NCBI GenBank assembly: GCA_031272005.1
Contig: JAISUQ010000193.1
Coordinates: 1 to 10,254 of the forward strand
Source of the DNA: Coriobacteriales bacterium
GTDB taxonomy: Bacteria; Actinomycetota; Coriobacteriia; Coriobacteriales; UBA8131
Length of the DNA: 10,254 nucleotides
Direction: 5' to 3'
Both the position numbers and the translations under genes were made by a program. Shown here piece by piece: positions 1 to 6,483 of the stretch. Every line of letters starts with the position of its first letter. Within the stretch, counting starts at the first letter, position 1. A model generated the notes under the pieces. The model saw only the letters and a list, made by a program, of their open reading frames with translations, did not search any database and was not told where the DNA came from.

Positions 1-2
1 AT

Positions 3-1436
3 GAGGCGCTGTCCAGCGTGGCGCCGCTGGCTGTGCGGATGCGGCCCCAGACCCTCGATGAACTGGTGGGCCAGCGCGAGGCGGTGGGCGAGGGCACCTG
101 GCTGCGCAACGCCATCGAAGGCGACTCGTTGTCCTCCATCATCCTCTTCGGGCCGGCCGGCACCGGTAAGACTACCCTGGCCCGGATCATCGCCCGCCAG
201 ACCCATGCCCACTTCACCGAGGTCTCGGCCATCAGCGGTGGCGTGGCCGATCTGCGCCGGGTCATCGATGAGGCCGCCCGCCGTCTGACGCTGCAAAGTC
301 TGCGCACCATATTGTTTGTGGATGAGATTCATCGCTTCTCCCGCTCCCAGCAGGATGCCCTGCTCCATGCGGTGGAGGATCGCGTGCTGGTGCTGATTGG
401 GGCAACCACCGAAAACCCCTTCTTCGAGGTCAACAGCGCGCTGATTTCGCGCTCGCGGGTGGTGGAGTTCAAGGCGCTCGCCGATACCGACATCCTGGAT
501 GTGCTGCAAAGGGCAGTGCGTGATGAACGTGGCCTGGCCGGCGCCTGTACCTTAAGCGACGAGGCCGCCTCAGCCATCGTGGTGATGGCCGGCGGCGACG
601 CCCGCGCTGCGCTGACCACCCTGGAGCTGGCTGCCGAAGTGGCCAGCGACGGACGCATCGACGTCCAGCAGGTCCAGGAGGCCAGCCCACATCGGGCCCT
701 GCCCTACGACAAGAAGGGCGACAGCCACTACGACATCATCTCAGCCTTCATCAAGAGCATGCGTGGCAGCGACCCGGATGCCGCCGTCTACTGGCTGGCC
801 CGGATGATCGAAGGCGGAGAAGACCCGAAGTTCATCGCCCGGCGCATCCTGATCTTCGCCAGCGAGGATGTCGGCAACGCCGACCCTCAGGCGCTGCTGG
901 TGGCTCAGGCTGCCTTCAAGGCCGCGGAGAGTATCGGCTGGCCGGAATGCCAGCTCAACCTGAGCCAGGCCGCCATCTATATGGCGCTGGCGCCGAAGTC
1001 CAACTCGGCCACCAACGCCATCTTTGCTGCTTTGAGCGAGGTACGTAACGGCCCGCTGCGGGCGGTGCCCAACCACCTGCGCGACCGCCACCGTCCGGGC
1101 AGCGAGGAATACGGCAAGTATCATTATCCCCACCTCGACCCTCGCGGTTACGTGGAACAGCAGTATCTGCCCGATGGGTTGGAGCGAGGCGCGTTTTACC
1201 AACCCGGCGGGCGGGGTTGGGAAGCCTGGCGCTGCGAAGCCACCGAGCACGATCGCGAGGCCTCATCCTCCACCATCACGGATAAAACCCGCAAACGCCC
1301 CGATCGGGCTGCCGCTACTGCTGATACTGCTACCGATACCGCCGACAACGCAGCCGACAATTCTGCCGGCGATACTACCGACAATGCAGCAGACGCTACC
1401 GCAGACAGCGCTGCGGGCATGAATAGTGATAGTTAG
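3..1436 (+). CDS. rarA: Replication-associated recombination protein A (RarA/MgsA family AAA+ ATPase), 5' partial
   Basis: RarA is a cytoplasmic clamp-loader-like AAA+ ATPase that acts at stalled replication forks with single-strand binding protein. Numbering from the GTG at 18, the Walker A motif GPAGTGKT lies at about residues 45-52 and Walker B ILFVDE at 98-103. Sensor 1 GATTEN is at 128-133, the likely arginine finger is in SALISRSR near 145, and sensor 2 GGDARAAL is at 192-199. The family C-terminal signatures YDKKGDSHYD, SEDVGNADP and YVEQQYLPDGL are all present. The frame is open to the left edge, and family members usually carry a few residues before PLAxRMRP, so the true start probably lies upstream; 18 is only the first in-window start codon. 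After about residue 397 the family fold ends and a tail of some 75 residues follows, the last 45 very rich in Ala, Asp and Thr. The identity is secure; the start is not. Confidence 0.95.
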   Translation, partial: EALSSVAPLAVRMRPQTLDELVGQREAVGEGTWLRNAIEGDSLSSIILFGPAGTGKTTLARIIARQTHAHFTEVSAISGGVADLRRVIDEAARRLTLQSLRTILFVDEIHRFSRSQQDALLHAVEDRVLVLIGATTENPFFEVNSALISRSRVVEFKALADTDILDVLQRAVRDERGLAGACTLSDEAASAIVVMAGGDARAALTTLELAAEVASDGRIDVQQVQEASPHRALPYDKKGDSHYDIISAFIKSMRGSDPDAAVYWLARMIEGGEDPKFIARRILIFASEDVGNADPQALLVAQAAFKAAESIGWPECQLNLSQAAIYMALAPKSNSATNAIFAALSEVRNGPLRAVPNHLRDRHRPGSEEYGKYHYPHLDPRGYVEQQYLPDGLERGAFYQPGGRGWEAWRCEATEHDREASSSTITDKTRKRPDRAAATADTATDTADNAADNSAGDTTDNAADATADSAAGMNSDS

Positions 1437-1542
1437 TCTGGCGCTTTTGTGCTGATATTGGTAAACTATCAAAAAGCCCGCTGGCGACTTTGATTCGGGG
1501 CGGATATGCAGACCAAACGCAGCAGTTCTGAGAGGACAAAGC

Positions 1543-2007
1543 ATGGACGAAACCGGAGTACTGGCACTGCTTGATGAGCTCCAGGATTTAATTGAAGACG
1601 GCAAGCCTGCCTTGGGCAACAAGGACAGGCGGCAGATTGAGATCGGCCCGGCCATGGAGATAATCGACGAGATGCGGCAGAACTTCCCAGTGGAGTTCGC
1701 CCAGGCCCGCCAGATTGTCCGCGAACGCCAGGGGCTTTTGGAGGACACCGAAGCGGAATGCAACCGCATCCTCGAGGATGCCCGCAACCAGGCGTTGATC
1801 ATCGCCAGCGAGCAGGAGATTGTGCGCATCGCCCAGCAGCAGGCCGAGAATGTCCTGGCCGACGCCCGCGAGATGGAGCGGGAGACCCGCGCCGGCGCCG
1901 AGGATTATGCCGACAGCGTCTTCTCCCACATTGAGAACACCCTGGACTCTCTTAATGAGAACGTCCGGCGGGTACGCGAGCGGCTGAACAATAAGGCCGC
2001 CCGTTAG
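1543..2007 (+). CDS. Coiled-coil protein of the family often encoded before DUF177/YceD
   Basis: This 154-residue, highly charged, soluble protein has no signal peptide or membrane segment. The N-terminal 45 residues look like a short helical domain (LLDELQDLIEDG, then MEIIDEMRQNFP). From about residue 55 to the end it is almost continuous heptad-like helix rich in Glu, Arg, Ala and Gln, with the pattern ILEDARNQALIIASEQEIVR. That layout matches a family seen in Firmicutes and Actinobacteria, labelled 'ATPase' or hypothetical and resembling the ATP synthase b-subunit or DivIVA type of coiled coil. There is no Walker motif, so the ATPase label is not supported. The ATG has GAGAGG about seven bases upstream. 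The DUF177 gene begins four bases after the stop, so the two are almost certainly co-transcribed and probably translationally coupled. Function is unknown; a scaffold role is only a guess. Confidence 0.85.
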   Translation: MDETGVLALLDELQDLIEDGKPALGNKDRRQIEIGPAMEIIDEMRQNFPVEFAQARQIVRERQGLLEDTEAECNRILEDARNQALIIASEQEIVRIAQQQAENVLADAREMERETRAGAEDYADSVFSHIENTLDSLNENVRRVRERLNNKAAR

Positions 2008-2011
2008 TCGG

Positions 2012-2533
2012 ATGCCAGCACTGCTCTATAAACTGTTACCAGAATTAGCAGAATTAGGCGCCTCCAGTCAGGTGACCGGGACACTGCCACTGGATGTGTT
2101 GTCCAAAGGCGCCCTGAGCGTCGATTTGCGCGACGGCCTGGCCTATGACTTGTTGCTGAGCAACACCGGCAACGGCATCCTTTTAACCGGCAGCGTCAGC
2201 GCCACAGGCACCACGGAGTGCTCGCGCTGCCTGGAGCCGGCCAGCCTGGAGCTTACAGGCGAGGTTGAGGGCTACTTCATCACCAACCCGCGCGATGAGG
2301 AACTGGAGCTGGCCGATGACGAGTTTGCCCTGGTGCCGGCCAATGGTGAGGTCGACCTGGCGCCAGCGGTGTCGGCGGCCGCCATCTTCGAGTTGCCGCA
2401 GGTCGTGTTGTGCCAGCCCGATTGCCGGGGTCTCTGCCCGCATTGCGGCGTCAATCTCAACGTAGCGAGTTGCGACTGCGCCAGCCTGTTAGCTGCCGAC
2501 CATCCCTTTGCGGCATTGGGCGAACTGCTCTGA
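2012..2533 (+). CDS. DUF177/YceD family protein, putative large-subunit rRNA accumulation factor
   Basis: The protein has 173 residues, a normal length for the family. It carries the DUF177 cysteine pattern: a CSRC pair at residues 70-73 followed by LEP, and a C-terminal cluster of Cys at about 134, 138, 142, 145, 154 and 156 (LPQVVLCQPDC, GLCPHCGVNLN, CDC). These could bind zinc. In Escherichia coli and plants the family (YceD) is linked to 23S rRNA accumulation and is encoded beside rpmF, which makes a ribosome-assembly role likely here. The ATG lies four bases after the preceding stop and I see no good Shine-Dalgarno immediately upstream, so translation probably depends on ribosomes finishing the upstream gene. 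The gene that normally follows, rpmF for ribosomal protein L32, is absent; about 180 bases of noncoding DNA and an unrelated membrane gene take its place. Confidence 0.9.
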   Translation: MPALLYKLLPELAELGASSQVTGTLPLDVLSKGALSVDLRDGLAYDLLLSNTGNGILLTGSVSATGTTECSRCLEPASLELTGEVEGYFITNPRDEELELADDEFALVPANGEVDLAPAVSAAAIFELPQVVLCQPDCRGLCPHCGVNLNVASCDCASLLAADHPFAALGELL

Positions 2534-2581
2534 GCAAACCTGTTATCTCCGGGTTGGCGCTGACCGATGGTTTGAGCCAAC

Positions 2582-2611
2582 TTCACATAATCTCCACATA
2601 ACTACCATAAT
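2582..2611 (+). promoter_or_regulatory. Candidate sigma-70-type promoter for the membrane-protein unit
   Basis: TTCACA at 2582-2587 and CATAAT at 2606-2611 are separated by 18 bases; each hexamer differs from the housekeeping consensus at one position. The site lies in the AT-rich part of the gap after the DUF177 gene and about 100 bases upstream of the next start. A direct repeat CACATAA at 2584-2590 and 2595-2601, spaced one helical turn apart, overlaps the -35 and spacer and could be an operator. This is read by eye only. Confidence 0.5.
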
Positions 2612-2713
2612 GTTAAACAGCGAAATATGACACAATAAAGCCCACCAAACCAAAGCCCACAGGGCTGAGGGATAACAAGGAGCAGGCGGCAATTTTCGAG
2701 CGGGGAGGTAAAA

Positions 2714-3682
2714 TTGGCAACGCAGAAGAAGGTCACCCAAGTTGAGGCCAATGCCAAACGTGACGTCCAGGGCACCAAGTTCGTACCTACAGCCGAGAAC
2801 AAGAAGAAGTCTTCAACGCAGCGGATAATCGCCCTGGTCAGCTGGGTTCTGGCCATCGCCGCTGAGGCCGCCATCATCTTCTGGCAGCTGAAGCAGGACC
2901 CGTTGAACATGGTGCTGATCATCATCCTGCTGGTGGTGACCGCGGTACTGGCCATCGCCGGCTCGTTGCTCTGGAAAAACGCCAACAAGTTGGACCCAGC
3001 CTCCAAATCCGAGCCGGTTAAATTCTTCATCCAAAACCAACTGGGCTTCTTCATCTCGCTGATAGCCTTCGTACCTCTGATTGTTCTGGTGCTGACCAAC
3101 AAGAACATGGACGGCAAGCAGAAGGGCATCGTCGCTGGCATCGCCGCAGTGCTGCTGGTGATAGCCGGCTACTTCGGGCTGGACCTCAATGCGCCGTCGG
3201 TGGAAGAATACTCCAGCCCGGCCTACGTGGTTGAAGGCCTGATGGGAGAGGATCAGGTCTACTGGACCGAGAGTGGCGAGAAGCTGCATCTCTACGACAG
3301 TTGCAGCTATATCAATAGCAGCCGTACCGACGAGATCTTCTCCGGCACCGTGGCTGCTGCCAATAACGATCATGAGCGCAATGAGATCTGCAAGCGCTGC
3401 TTGAACGAAGCCATCGAGGAGCATCCGGATGCCTGGACCAAGCTGCAGAAGGGCGATACATCCTCATCCTCGGGCAGCGACACCAGCAGTGATGCGGGCA
3501 GTGATGCAGGCAGCGGCACTACTGGCGGCGATACGGATAGCGATACCAGTGGCAGTGGTGCTGCCAGCGATGGTACAACCGAGGATAGCGCCACCGGTGA
3601 CGGTGCAACCAGCGAAGGTGCGTCAGGTGAAAATACCGGCAGCAGCACCAGCACGAGTACCACCGGCGCAGCCAGCCAGTAA
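2714..3682 (+). CDS. Four-helix membrane protein with His/Cys motif domain and Ser/Gly/Thr/Asp-rich tail
   Basis: The start is TTG, chosen because GGGGAGG ends five to six bases upstream and no better in-frame start exists. The 322-residue product has a Lys-rich N-terminus, then hydrophobic helices at about 38-58, 65-87, 109-129 and 137-154. Lys-rich segments at 28-37 and 88-103 suggest a cytoplasmic N-terminus; four passes would then place the C-terminus inside as well, though this is uncertain. Residues 182-230 form a compact domain, VYWTESGEKLHLYDSCSYI to EICKRCL, with H192, C197, C226 and C229. The spacing resembles a small zinc-site motif found at the ends of various Firmicutes and Actinobacteria membrane proteins. 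From about 248 to the end it is low-complexity Ser, Gly, Thr and Asp. Function is unknown. It probably forms a transcription unit with the small acidic gene 87 bases downstream. Confidence 0.85.
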   Translation: MATQKKVTQVEANAKRDVQGTKFVPTAENKKKSSTQRIIALVSWVLAIAAEAAIIFWQLKQDPLNMVLIIILLVVTAVLAIAGSLLWKNANKLDPASKSEPVKFFIQNQLGFFISLIAFVPLIVLVLTNKNMDGKQKGIVAGIAAVLLVIAGYFGLDLNAPSVEEYSSPAYVVEGLMGEDQVYWTESGEKLHLYDSCSYINSSRTDEIFSGTVAAANNDHERNEICKRCLNEAIEEHPDAWTKLQKGDTSSSSGSDTSSDAGSDAGSGTTGGDTDSDTSGSGAASDGTTEDSATGDGATSEGASGENTGSSTSTSTTGAASQ

Positions 3683-3769
3683 GGCTCGATTCTGCCGCAG
3701 AAGTGGGCAGCGAGAATAGCAAGCGCAAGTAATGACCGAGGGCAACAACCAACAGGAAAGGTGTGCAAC

Positions 3770-4111
3770 ATGTCAACAAAGGTAACCGATTTCATCACCA
3801 AGGCACTGGGCGACAAGGACATGCTCTCCGAGATCAAGGATCTGGCCACCAACTTCGCTGGCGCCGCCGGTGACAAGAAAGACGACGTCATCGGCAGCCT
3901 GACCAGCCTGGCCGAGAAGTACGGCATCGACCTGACTCCTGATGATGTGGCCGACGCCTGCAAGAAGGATGCCGACCCGGATGACGGCTTCAGTTTTGAT
4001 GACATACTCAGCAAAGCTGGCGGCCTGCTGGACGGTCTGGACGGCAAGACCGGCGACGGCTTCCACCCCGTAGACGCCATCGGCGGCCTCTTCAAAGGCC
4101 TCAGCAAGTAA
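3770..4111 (+). CDS. Small acidic helical protein, Nif11-like or related short hypothetical family
   Basis: I place the start at the ATG at 3770, which has AAGGTG about six bases upstream. The GTG at 3761, three codons earlier, would sit on top of that ribosome binding site and is less likely. The 113-residue product is acidic and soluble, with no signal peptide. Residues 1-65 read as two or three amphipathic helices (DFITKALGDKDMLSEIKDLA, SLAEKYGIDLTPDDVADACK). That arrangement recalls Nif11-type domains and also short uncharacterised clostridial proteins with a GDKxL...L.PDD pattern. The rest is Gly-rich, with GG at 84-85 and again at 105-106 (SKAGGLLDGLDGK, DAIGGLFKGLSK). Nif11 domains can be leaders of ribosomal peptides, but no modifying enzyme or transporter is encoded nearby, so I do not call it a precursor. 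A strong hairpin follows, ending this unit. Confidence 0.75.
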   Translation: MSTKVTDFITKALGDKDMLSEIKDLATNFAGAAGDKKDDVIGSLTSLAEKYGIDLTPDDVADACKKDADPDDGFSFDDILSKAGGLLDGLDGKTGDGFHPVDAIGGLFKGLSK

Positions 4112-4142
4112 GGAAACACTGGTTAAGTTCCAAGCTTCCGTT

Positions 4143-4178
4143 GGTCGGGAGGGCGCGATTCGCCGCGCCCTCCCGACC
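4143..4178 (+). terminator. Strong hairpin terminator after the small acidic gene
   Basis: A perfect 15-bp GC-rich stem (GGTCGGGAGGGCGCG at 4143-4157 pairing with 4164-4178) encloses a six-base loop, ATTCGC. It begins about 30 bases after the stop codon. No run of T follows on either strand, so it may act as an actinobacterial-style terminator without a U-tract, or as an mRNA-stabilising 3' structure. A smaller five-bp hairpin, GGCGC with GCGCC, follows at 4203-4220. Confidence 0.6.
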
Positions 4179-4300
4179 TGCGAAAAATGCTCTGCTCGAA
4201 AGGGCGCAATGAATAGCGCCACACGCCCAGTGCCAGCTCCCACCCCTCCTACCCGCTCTGCAAATTAACCAACAATCCCAACTATAACCAGCCGTAGTTG

Positions 4301-4309
4301 TGGTATCAT
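4301..4309 (+). promoter_or_regulatory. Candidate extended -10 promoter for rpsB-tsf
   Basis: TGGTATCAT contains the hexamer TATCAT, one mismatch from TATAAT, preceded by a TGn extension. No good -35 hexamer lies 16-18 bases upstream. An alternative reading is TTGTGG at 4298-4303, a 17-base spacer and TCTATT at 4321-4326, which is weaker. Either one would give a leader of roughly 100-120 bases before rpsB. Confidence 0.35.
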
Positions 4310-4433
4310 TTATCGGTTCGTCTATTACACATGCCTGAGGACTCCGGGCGCTTGTGGCCAGTGATGGTTGCGTACCGGGGGTTGAGTCGGGCAGAGGGCG
4401 GGGCACGTCTCCGCATTAACAGAAGGAGAATAC
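4310..4433 (+). promoter_or_regulatory. Probable 5' leader of rpsB with Shine-Dalgarno
   Basis: These bases lie between the candidate promoter and the rpsB start, are GC-rich, and contain no convincing gene. The last part holds AGAAGGAGAA about four bases before the ATG, a strong ribosome binding site. S2 is known in other bacteria to repress its own operon through the mRNA leader, so a long leader here would suit the same control. I could not identify a conserved S2-binding fold by eye. The only short ORF, from an ATG at 4331 running out of frame into rpsB, has no ribosome binding site. Confidence 0.3.
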
Positions 4434-5390
4434 ATGGCTACTACTGTGAACATTCACACGCTGCTTGATGCAGCCGTCCACTTCGGGCATCAGACCCGTC
4501 GCTGGAACCCGAAGATGAAACCCTACATCTTCACCGACCGCAACGGCATCTACATCATCGACCTCAAGCAGACTCTGATTGAGCTGGACAAAGCCTATAC
4601 CTTCGTCAAGGATTTGGCCAGCAAGGGCGGTACGCTGCTGTTCGTGGGTACCAAGAAGCAGGCTCAGGAGCCCATCTCCAGCGCTGCCGAGCGTTGCGGC
4701 ATGCCTTATGTCAACGCCCGTTGGCTGGGTGGTATGCTGACCAACTTCGTCACCATCCGCTCCCGCGTCACCCACATGGAGGACCTCGAGGCCAAGGAAG
4801 CCGATGGACGGATGGCCGCGTTGCCCAAAAAGGAGCAGATCCTGCTGCGCAAGGAGCTGGGCAAGCTGCAAGCCAACCTCAACGGCGTGCGGGCCATGAA
4901 GGCCGTGCCTCAGGCAGTCTTTGTGGTGGATACCAAGCGCGAGGAGATTGCCATTCACGAAGCCCATCGCCTGGGCATTCCGGTCATCGGTATTATCGAC
5001 ACCAACGCCGACCCGGATGAGGTGGACTATGGCATCCCAGCCAACGACGACGCCATTCGCTCGGTCAGCCTGCTCTGCGACGTCATCGCTGATGCGGTAT
5101 CAGCCGGAGCCAGCCAGGCTTCGGTCAGCGAAGAGGAGATGAGCGGAGAAGCCCAGAGTGCGCCGGTTGCTGCAGCTGAGCCTGTGGTTGTTGAGGCAGG
5201 GTCGGCTCAGGCCGACGCCGCCGAGACTCCGGTTGCTGAGATCGAGGCCGAAGTCGCCGAGACAGTAGAGGAGGCCGCCGGGGCGCCCGAGACAGCGCCC
5301 GCTGGTGATGCCGACGCGGTCGAAACAACCGAAGCAGCCGAAGCAACCGACGAGCCAGCCGAGCCCGCTGAGCCCGCCGAGACCGCATAA
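4434..5390 (+). CDS. rpsB: Small ribosomal subunit protein uS2 (30S ribosomal protein S2), with long acidic tail
   Basis: S2 sits between the head and body of the 30S subunit and is needed for S1 or mRNA binding and late assembly. Family signatures are clear: HTLLDAAVHFGHQTRRWNPK at residues 8-27, YIIDLKQT at 40-47, RWLGGMLTNF at 96-105, and VVDTKREEIAIHEAHRLGIP through GIIDTNADPDEVDYGIPAND near 164-205. The core ends near residue 225. The protein is 318 residues, against about 230-260 for most bacteria, because of a tail of some 90 residues made almost only of Ala, Glu, Val, Pro, Thr and Asp, finishing in repeated Pro-Ala-Glu units. The ATG has AGAAGGAG just upstream. tsf follows after 82 bases in the conserved order, so the two are likely one transcript. 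Confidence 0.97.
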   Translation: MATTVNIHTLLDAAVHFGHQTRRWNPKMKPYIFTDRNGIYIIDLKQTLIELDKAYTFVKDLASKGGTLLFVGTKKQAQEPISSAAERCGMPYVNARWLGGMLTNFVTIRSRVTHMEDLEAKEADGRMAALPKKEQILLRKELGKLQANLNGVRAMKAVPQAVFVVDTKREEIAIHEAHRLGIPVIGIIDTNADPDEVDYGIPANDDAIRSVSLLCDVIADAVSAGASQASVSEEEMSGEAQSAPVAAAEPVVVEAGSAQADAAETPVAEIEAEVAETVEEAAGAPETAPAGDADAVETTEAAEATDEPAEPAEPAETA

Positions 5391-5397
5391 TCTGCGG

Positions 5398-5412
5398 AGG
5401 CCCCTGGGGCCT
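5398..5412 (+). other. Short GC-rich palindrome between rpsB and tsf
   Basis: AGGCCCC and GGGGCCT flank a single T, giving a stem of about six bp with a minimal loop eight bases after the rpsB stop. There is no T-tract, so a full terminator is unlikely. It may partly attenuate read-through or mark an mRNA processing point between the two genes. Confidence 0.35.
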
Positions 5413-5472
5413 GAAACACCAATAAAACCTATGCAGCTTGAAGTAGCTGCTGAACAGAGATAGGAGCACAAA

Positions 5473-6345
5473 ATGGCAGAGATTTCCGCCGCGCAGGTCA
5501 AAGAGCTGCGCGAAATGACCGGCGCAGGCATGATGGAGTGCAAGAAGGCACTGGTAGAAGCCGATGGCGACACCGAAAAGGCTGTCGACGTCCTGCGCAC
5601 CCGCGGCCTGGCCGCAGCGGCCAAGAAGGCCGGCCGGGCCACCAACGAGGGCCTGATTGTGGCGCTGGTATCCGATGATGCCTTATCCGCCGCACTGGTC
5701 GAGGTGAACTGCGAGACCGACTTCGTCTCCCGCAACGAGACCTTCGCGGCCTTCGCCAACAAGATCGCCCAGGCTGTGCTGGACAACGACCCAGCCGACC
5801 TGGAGGCCCTGAAGCTGGCAACTGTAGACGGCGGCACCGTAGAGGAAGCCGTCACCGAAGCCATCCACACCATCGGCGAGAACATCCAGATCTCCCGCTT
5901 CGTGCGTCGTAGCGTCCCCACTGGCGCTATTGCCAGCTATATTCATGGTGGTGGACGTTTGGGCATCCTGGTCAGCTACGGTTTCAAGAACGCCACCACG
6001 CCGGAGAATGCTGAGTTCCAGCAGCTGGCCAAGGACATCGCCATGCAGGTGGCGGCCGCCAACCCCGGCGCCGTCTCCCGCGACAGCTTTGCTCCGGAGG
6101 TCATCGAGCGGGAGAAGGCCATCTACAAGGCCCAGGCCGCCGAGTCCGGCAAGCCGGAAGAGATTCAGGAGAAGATGGCCACCGGTCGTCTGGAGAAGTT
6201 CTTCAAGGAGTCGGCGCTGGTCGAGCAGCCCTTCATCAAGGACCCGGACCGTACAGTGCGTGACGTCATTGCGTCCGTCTCCAAGGCCAACAACGATGAA
6301 ATAGAAGTCCTCGGCTTCGACCGCTTCGCCCTGGGCGGCAACTGA
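5473..6345 (+). CDS. tsf: Translation elongation factor Ts
   Basis: EF-Ts is the cytoplasmic guanine-nucleotide exchange factor that recycles EF-Tu from its GDP form. The 290-residue product has an intact N-terminal UBA-like helical domain (VKELREMTGAGMMECKKAL at 9-27, then DVLRTRGLAAAAKKAGR). The EF-Tu-contact motif TDFV is at residues 82-85, and the core repeats include YIHGGGRLGILV and later VEQPFIKDP. No catalytic or contact motif appears to be missing, and the length is normal. The ATG follows AGGAG with seven bases between. The N-terminal third closely resembles Coriobacteriia sequences as I remember them, the main reason for the lineage suggestion. A rho-independent terminator begins 39 bases after the stop, so the usual continuation into pyrH is interrupted. 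Confidence 0.97.
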   Translation: MAEISAAQVKELREMTGAGMMECKKALVEADGDTEKAVDVLRTRGLAAAAKKAGRATNEGLIVALVSDDALSAALVEVNCETDFVSRNETFAAFANKIAQAVLDNDPADLEALKLATVDGGTVEEAVTEAIHTIGENIQISRFVRRSVPTGAIASYIHGGGRLGILVSYGFKNATTPENAEFQQLAKDIAMQVAAANPGAVSRDSFAPEVIEREKAIYKAQAAESGKPEEIQEKMATGRLEKFFKESALVEQPFIKDPDRTVRDVIASVSKANNDEIEVLGFDRFALGGN

Positions 6346-6384
6346 GCCACCAACCGAACCACCAAAAAAGATAGTCCACGAATC

Positions 6385-6410
6385 GGGCGCACCTGAGTTC
6401 AGGTGCGCCC
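6385..6410 (+). terminator. Rho-independent terminator after tsf
   Basis: A perfect 11-bp GC-rich stem (GGGCGCACCTG at 6385-6395 with CAGGTGCGCCC at 6400-6410) closes an AGTT loop. The short T-rich stretch TTCGTT follows, and an A-run lies upstream at 6363-6369. It ends the rpsB-tsf transcript and separates it from the accessory block. Confidence 0.8.
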
Positions 6411-6441
6411 TTCGTTGCAAATCGCATGGAGGCTGAAGGTA

Positions 6442-6483
6442 ATGGTTGAATGCAACCAGGCAAGGAACCTTGCCTCGCTCTAA
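6442..6483 (+). CDS. Possible 13-residue leader peptide
   Basis: An ATG at 6442 opens a 13-codon frame (MVECNQARNLASL). TGGAGG sits nine bases upstream and GAAGG two bases upstream, so initiation signals are better than expected by chance. Inside it lies the palindrome GGCAAGG-AA-CCTTGCC at 6459-6474, able to form a six-bp hairpin, so the frame could be a small attenuator. The same ribosome binding site could also serve a TTG at 6446 in another frame. There is no conservation evidence. Confidence 0.2.
   Translation: MVECNQARNLASL

Noticed and set aside
1..288. An ATG-started frame at the very left edge
   Set aside because: It overlaps rarA in another frame and gives an Arg/Pro/Ser-rich shadow protein; the rarA frame carries the Walker motifs.
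1437..1542. Terminator or promoter between rarA and the coiled-coil gene
   Set aside because: Only a five-bp TGATA/TATCA pairing and poor promoter hexamers are seen, too weak to call beyond the ribosome binding site.
2534..2713. A short rpmF (L32) gene hidden after DUF177
   Set aside because: No frame gives the basic N-terminus or the Cys pairs of L32, and the stretch looks like a promoter region.
3761..3769. GTG 3761 as the start of the small acidic protein
   Set aside because: It would place the start inside the AAGGTG ribosome binding site that fits the ATG at 3770.
3370..4119. A 249-codon open frame on the minus strand
   Set aside because: It lies opposite the membrane-protein tail and the small acidic gene; its Ser/Pro/Val repeats mirror the repetitive sense strand. 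It has no family match and no reason to outrank the + strand genes.
4331..4466. A roughly 45-codon frame in the rpsB leader overlapping the rpsB start
   Set aside because: It has no ribosome binding site, and its sequence looks like random translation of GC-rich leader.
5100..5921. A 273-codon minus-strand frame across the rpsB end and tsf start
   Set aside because: It is antisense to two certain genes, and its Leu/Gly-rich part is the shadow of the S2 acidic tail.
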